A stretch of DNA of 23,003 nucleotides. Origin: JBEIDK01 sp040383485. GTDB taxonomy: Bacteria > Bacteroidota > Bacteroidia > UBA4408. Position 1 is the stretch's first letter; every line of letters begins with the position of its first letter. Where the stretch lies: the NCBI GenBank assembly GCA_040383485.1, contig JBEIDK010000038.1, positions 1 to 23,003 of the forward strand. The letters are read 5' to 3'. The position numbers and the translations under genes are program-made. This document shows, in pieces, positions 22,157 through 23,003 of this stretch. A model generated the notes under the pieces. It searched no databases, had not been told where the DNA came from, and saw only the letters and a list, made by a program, of their open reading frames with translations.

Positions 22157-23003
22157 TTAATTTCCTGTAACAACCATAATTTGACCACCGCCAAGTGTAA
22201 CAACCATATGCGAATACCCTGCAAATATTTCAGTAGCACCTGTATTTATTGGAGTAGGTGAAAATCCCCAATTAAAAGTACCAGAAGTATTAGAAATATA
22301 ATAAACTTTTCCAGCAGGTAATGTTGAAGGAAAAGTTAATGTTCCAGTTGCTGTAAGCGTTCTATAAATAATTGCATCTGTATCAAGAACAGTATAATTA
22401 TCTGTTGTTGGAACTGTTACATTTAATAAAGGTGTACTTGGTGTAACCCAGGTTCCATCTCCTCTTAAATAAGTTGATGATGTAGCACCAGAAGGTAATT
22501 TAGCAATAGTTACAGCATTGTCAGCAATTTTAGCAGACGTTACTCCAGCATTATTTAAACTAACCACTCCAGCAGTTACATCAATAGGTGCTGTACCAGT
22601 TACTGTAGCATTAGATCCAGCAGGTCCGGTTAATCCAATAGGGCCTTGAGCGCCAGCAGGTCCTTGCGCACCTACTAAAGAAGCTAACCATTGCGTTTCA
22701 GTTCCAGAAAACCCATTATTTTGCGCTATTTGATAAGAAGATAATCCATTTGTTCCAGCAGCTCCAGTTGCTCCTGTAGCCCCAGTTAATCCAATAGGCC
22801 CTTGAGGTCCAGTTGCACCAGCAGGTCCTTGAGGTCCTACAGCACCATCAAAACCATTTGCACCAGCAGGTCCAGTTAACCCAATAGGACCTTGAGCACC
22901 AGTTAATCCAGTAGCACCAGTTAATCCGATAGGTCCTTGCGCCCCAGTTGCTCCTGTAGCACCTGTTAAACCAATAGGTCCTTGTGGTCCAGTTGCTCCT
23001 GTA
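22157..23003 (-). CDS. Collagen-like repeat protein, C-terminal part (N-terminus beyond window)
   Basis: The frame is open from the stop at 22157 to the window edge, giving about 281 residues. Any internal GTG start, such as 22567, would cut off the repeats and is not the true start. The sequence begins in Gly-x-y collagen-type repeats dominated by GPIGLTG, GATG and GAQG. It is interrupted once by a non-collagen segment, YQIAQNNGFSGTETQWLASL, a motif common in collagen-like and phage-tail-type proteins. It then has a short GPAG stretch, a segment with AKIADNAVTIAKL and RGDGTW typical of fibre proteins, and a beta-rich C-terminal domain of about 90 residues. Collagen-like repeats form trimers, so a surface filament is likely. 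Confidence 0.85.
   Translation of the reverse strand, partial: TGATGPQGPIGLTGATGATGAQGPIGLTGATGLTGAQGPIGLTGPAGANGFDGAVGPQGPAGATGPQGPIGLTGATGATGAAGTNGLSSYQIAQNNGFSGTETQWLASLVGAQGPAGAQGPIGLTGPAGSNATVTGTAPIDVTAGVVSLNNAGVTSAKIADNAVTIAKLPSGATSSTYLRGDGTWVTPSTPLLNVTVPTTDNYTVLDTDAIIYRTLTATGTLTFPSTLPAGKVYYISNTSGTFNWGFSPTPINTGATEIFAGYSHMVVTLGGGQIMVVTGN
22612..23003 (-). repeat. Short tandem DNA repeats encoding Gly-x-y
   Basis: On the + strand the 9- and 18-base units built on CCAATAGG(T/G/A)CCTTG(A/C)G and CCAGTTG(C/A)(T/A)CC recur many times, encoding GPIGLTG- and GATGATG-type repeats. One break at about 22678-22745 encodes the non-collagen insert. Near-identical units make the locus prone to length change by slippage or recombination. 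Confidence 0.75.

Noticed and set aside
22612..23003. Regular short repeats that could suggest a CRISPR array
   Set aside because: Units are multiples of 3 bases, encode Gly-x-y in one open frame, and have no unique spacers.

Overview
The window looks like the chromosome of a flavobacterium-type member of the Bacteroidota. The DNA is strongly A+T-rich, ribosome binding sites are mostly weak, and two copies of a TAnnTTTG promoter element are visible. The protein families also fit: paired DUF1800/DUF1501 proteins, FISUMP-domain and collagen-like secreted proteins whose signal peptides end in AQ, and a TPR histidine kinase. No tRNA, rRNA, CRISPR array, transposase, integrase or phage gene was found.

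Region 1 (1-7207, all + strand) looks like accessory DNA built from modules. Payload genes are (i) a 359-aa protein with a PD-(D/E)xK-nuclease-like signature plus a 327-aa membrane/coiled-coil protein, (ii) an atypical SDR, and (iii) a Crp/Fnr regulator, a DUF2147 protein and an extended SDR. Between them lie two families of non-coding repeats. A leader repeat of about 200 bp sits directly in front of payloads (i) and (ii), at 419-620 and 3355-3560. A tail repeat of about 40 bp occurs four times at or just after payload 3' ends, near 2831, 4569, 6876 and 6968. Two of the tails (2831 and 6968) are followed by related small membrane ORFs, one apparently intact and one without a start codon. The layout resembles a gene-cassette array, but no recombinase is visible.

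Region 2 (7214-11849, all - strand) holds two small hypothetical proteins, a LuxR-type regulator with a degraded receiver domain, and a compact unit at 8870-8999. That unit has a good Shine-Dalgarno sequence, a 14-codon ORF, a hairpin and a strong intrinsic terminator. Next come a 116-aa hypothetical gene flanked by duplicated upstream DNA and a TPR histidine kinase of the HisKA_2 type.

Region 3 (12251-23003, all - strand) is a cell-surface cluster. In transcription order it encodes a collagen-like protein (cut by the window edge), a small secreted protein, an Ig-repeat/FISUMP protein, a TlpA-like thioredoxin, a YadA-head-like fibre protein, a DUF1800 protein and a Tat-exported DUF1501 protein. 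Several share one N-terminal module. The fibre protein and the DUF1501 protein also end in the same short C-terminal motif, which suggests that the secreted proteins belong to one surface system.
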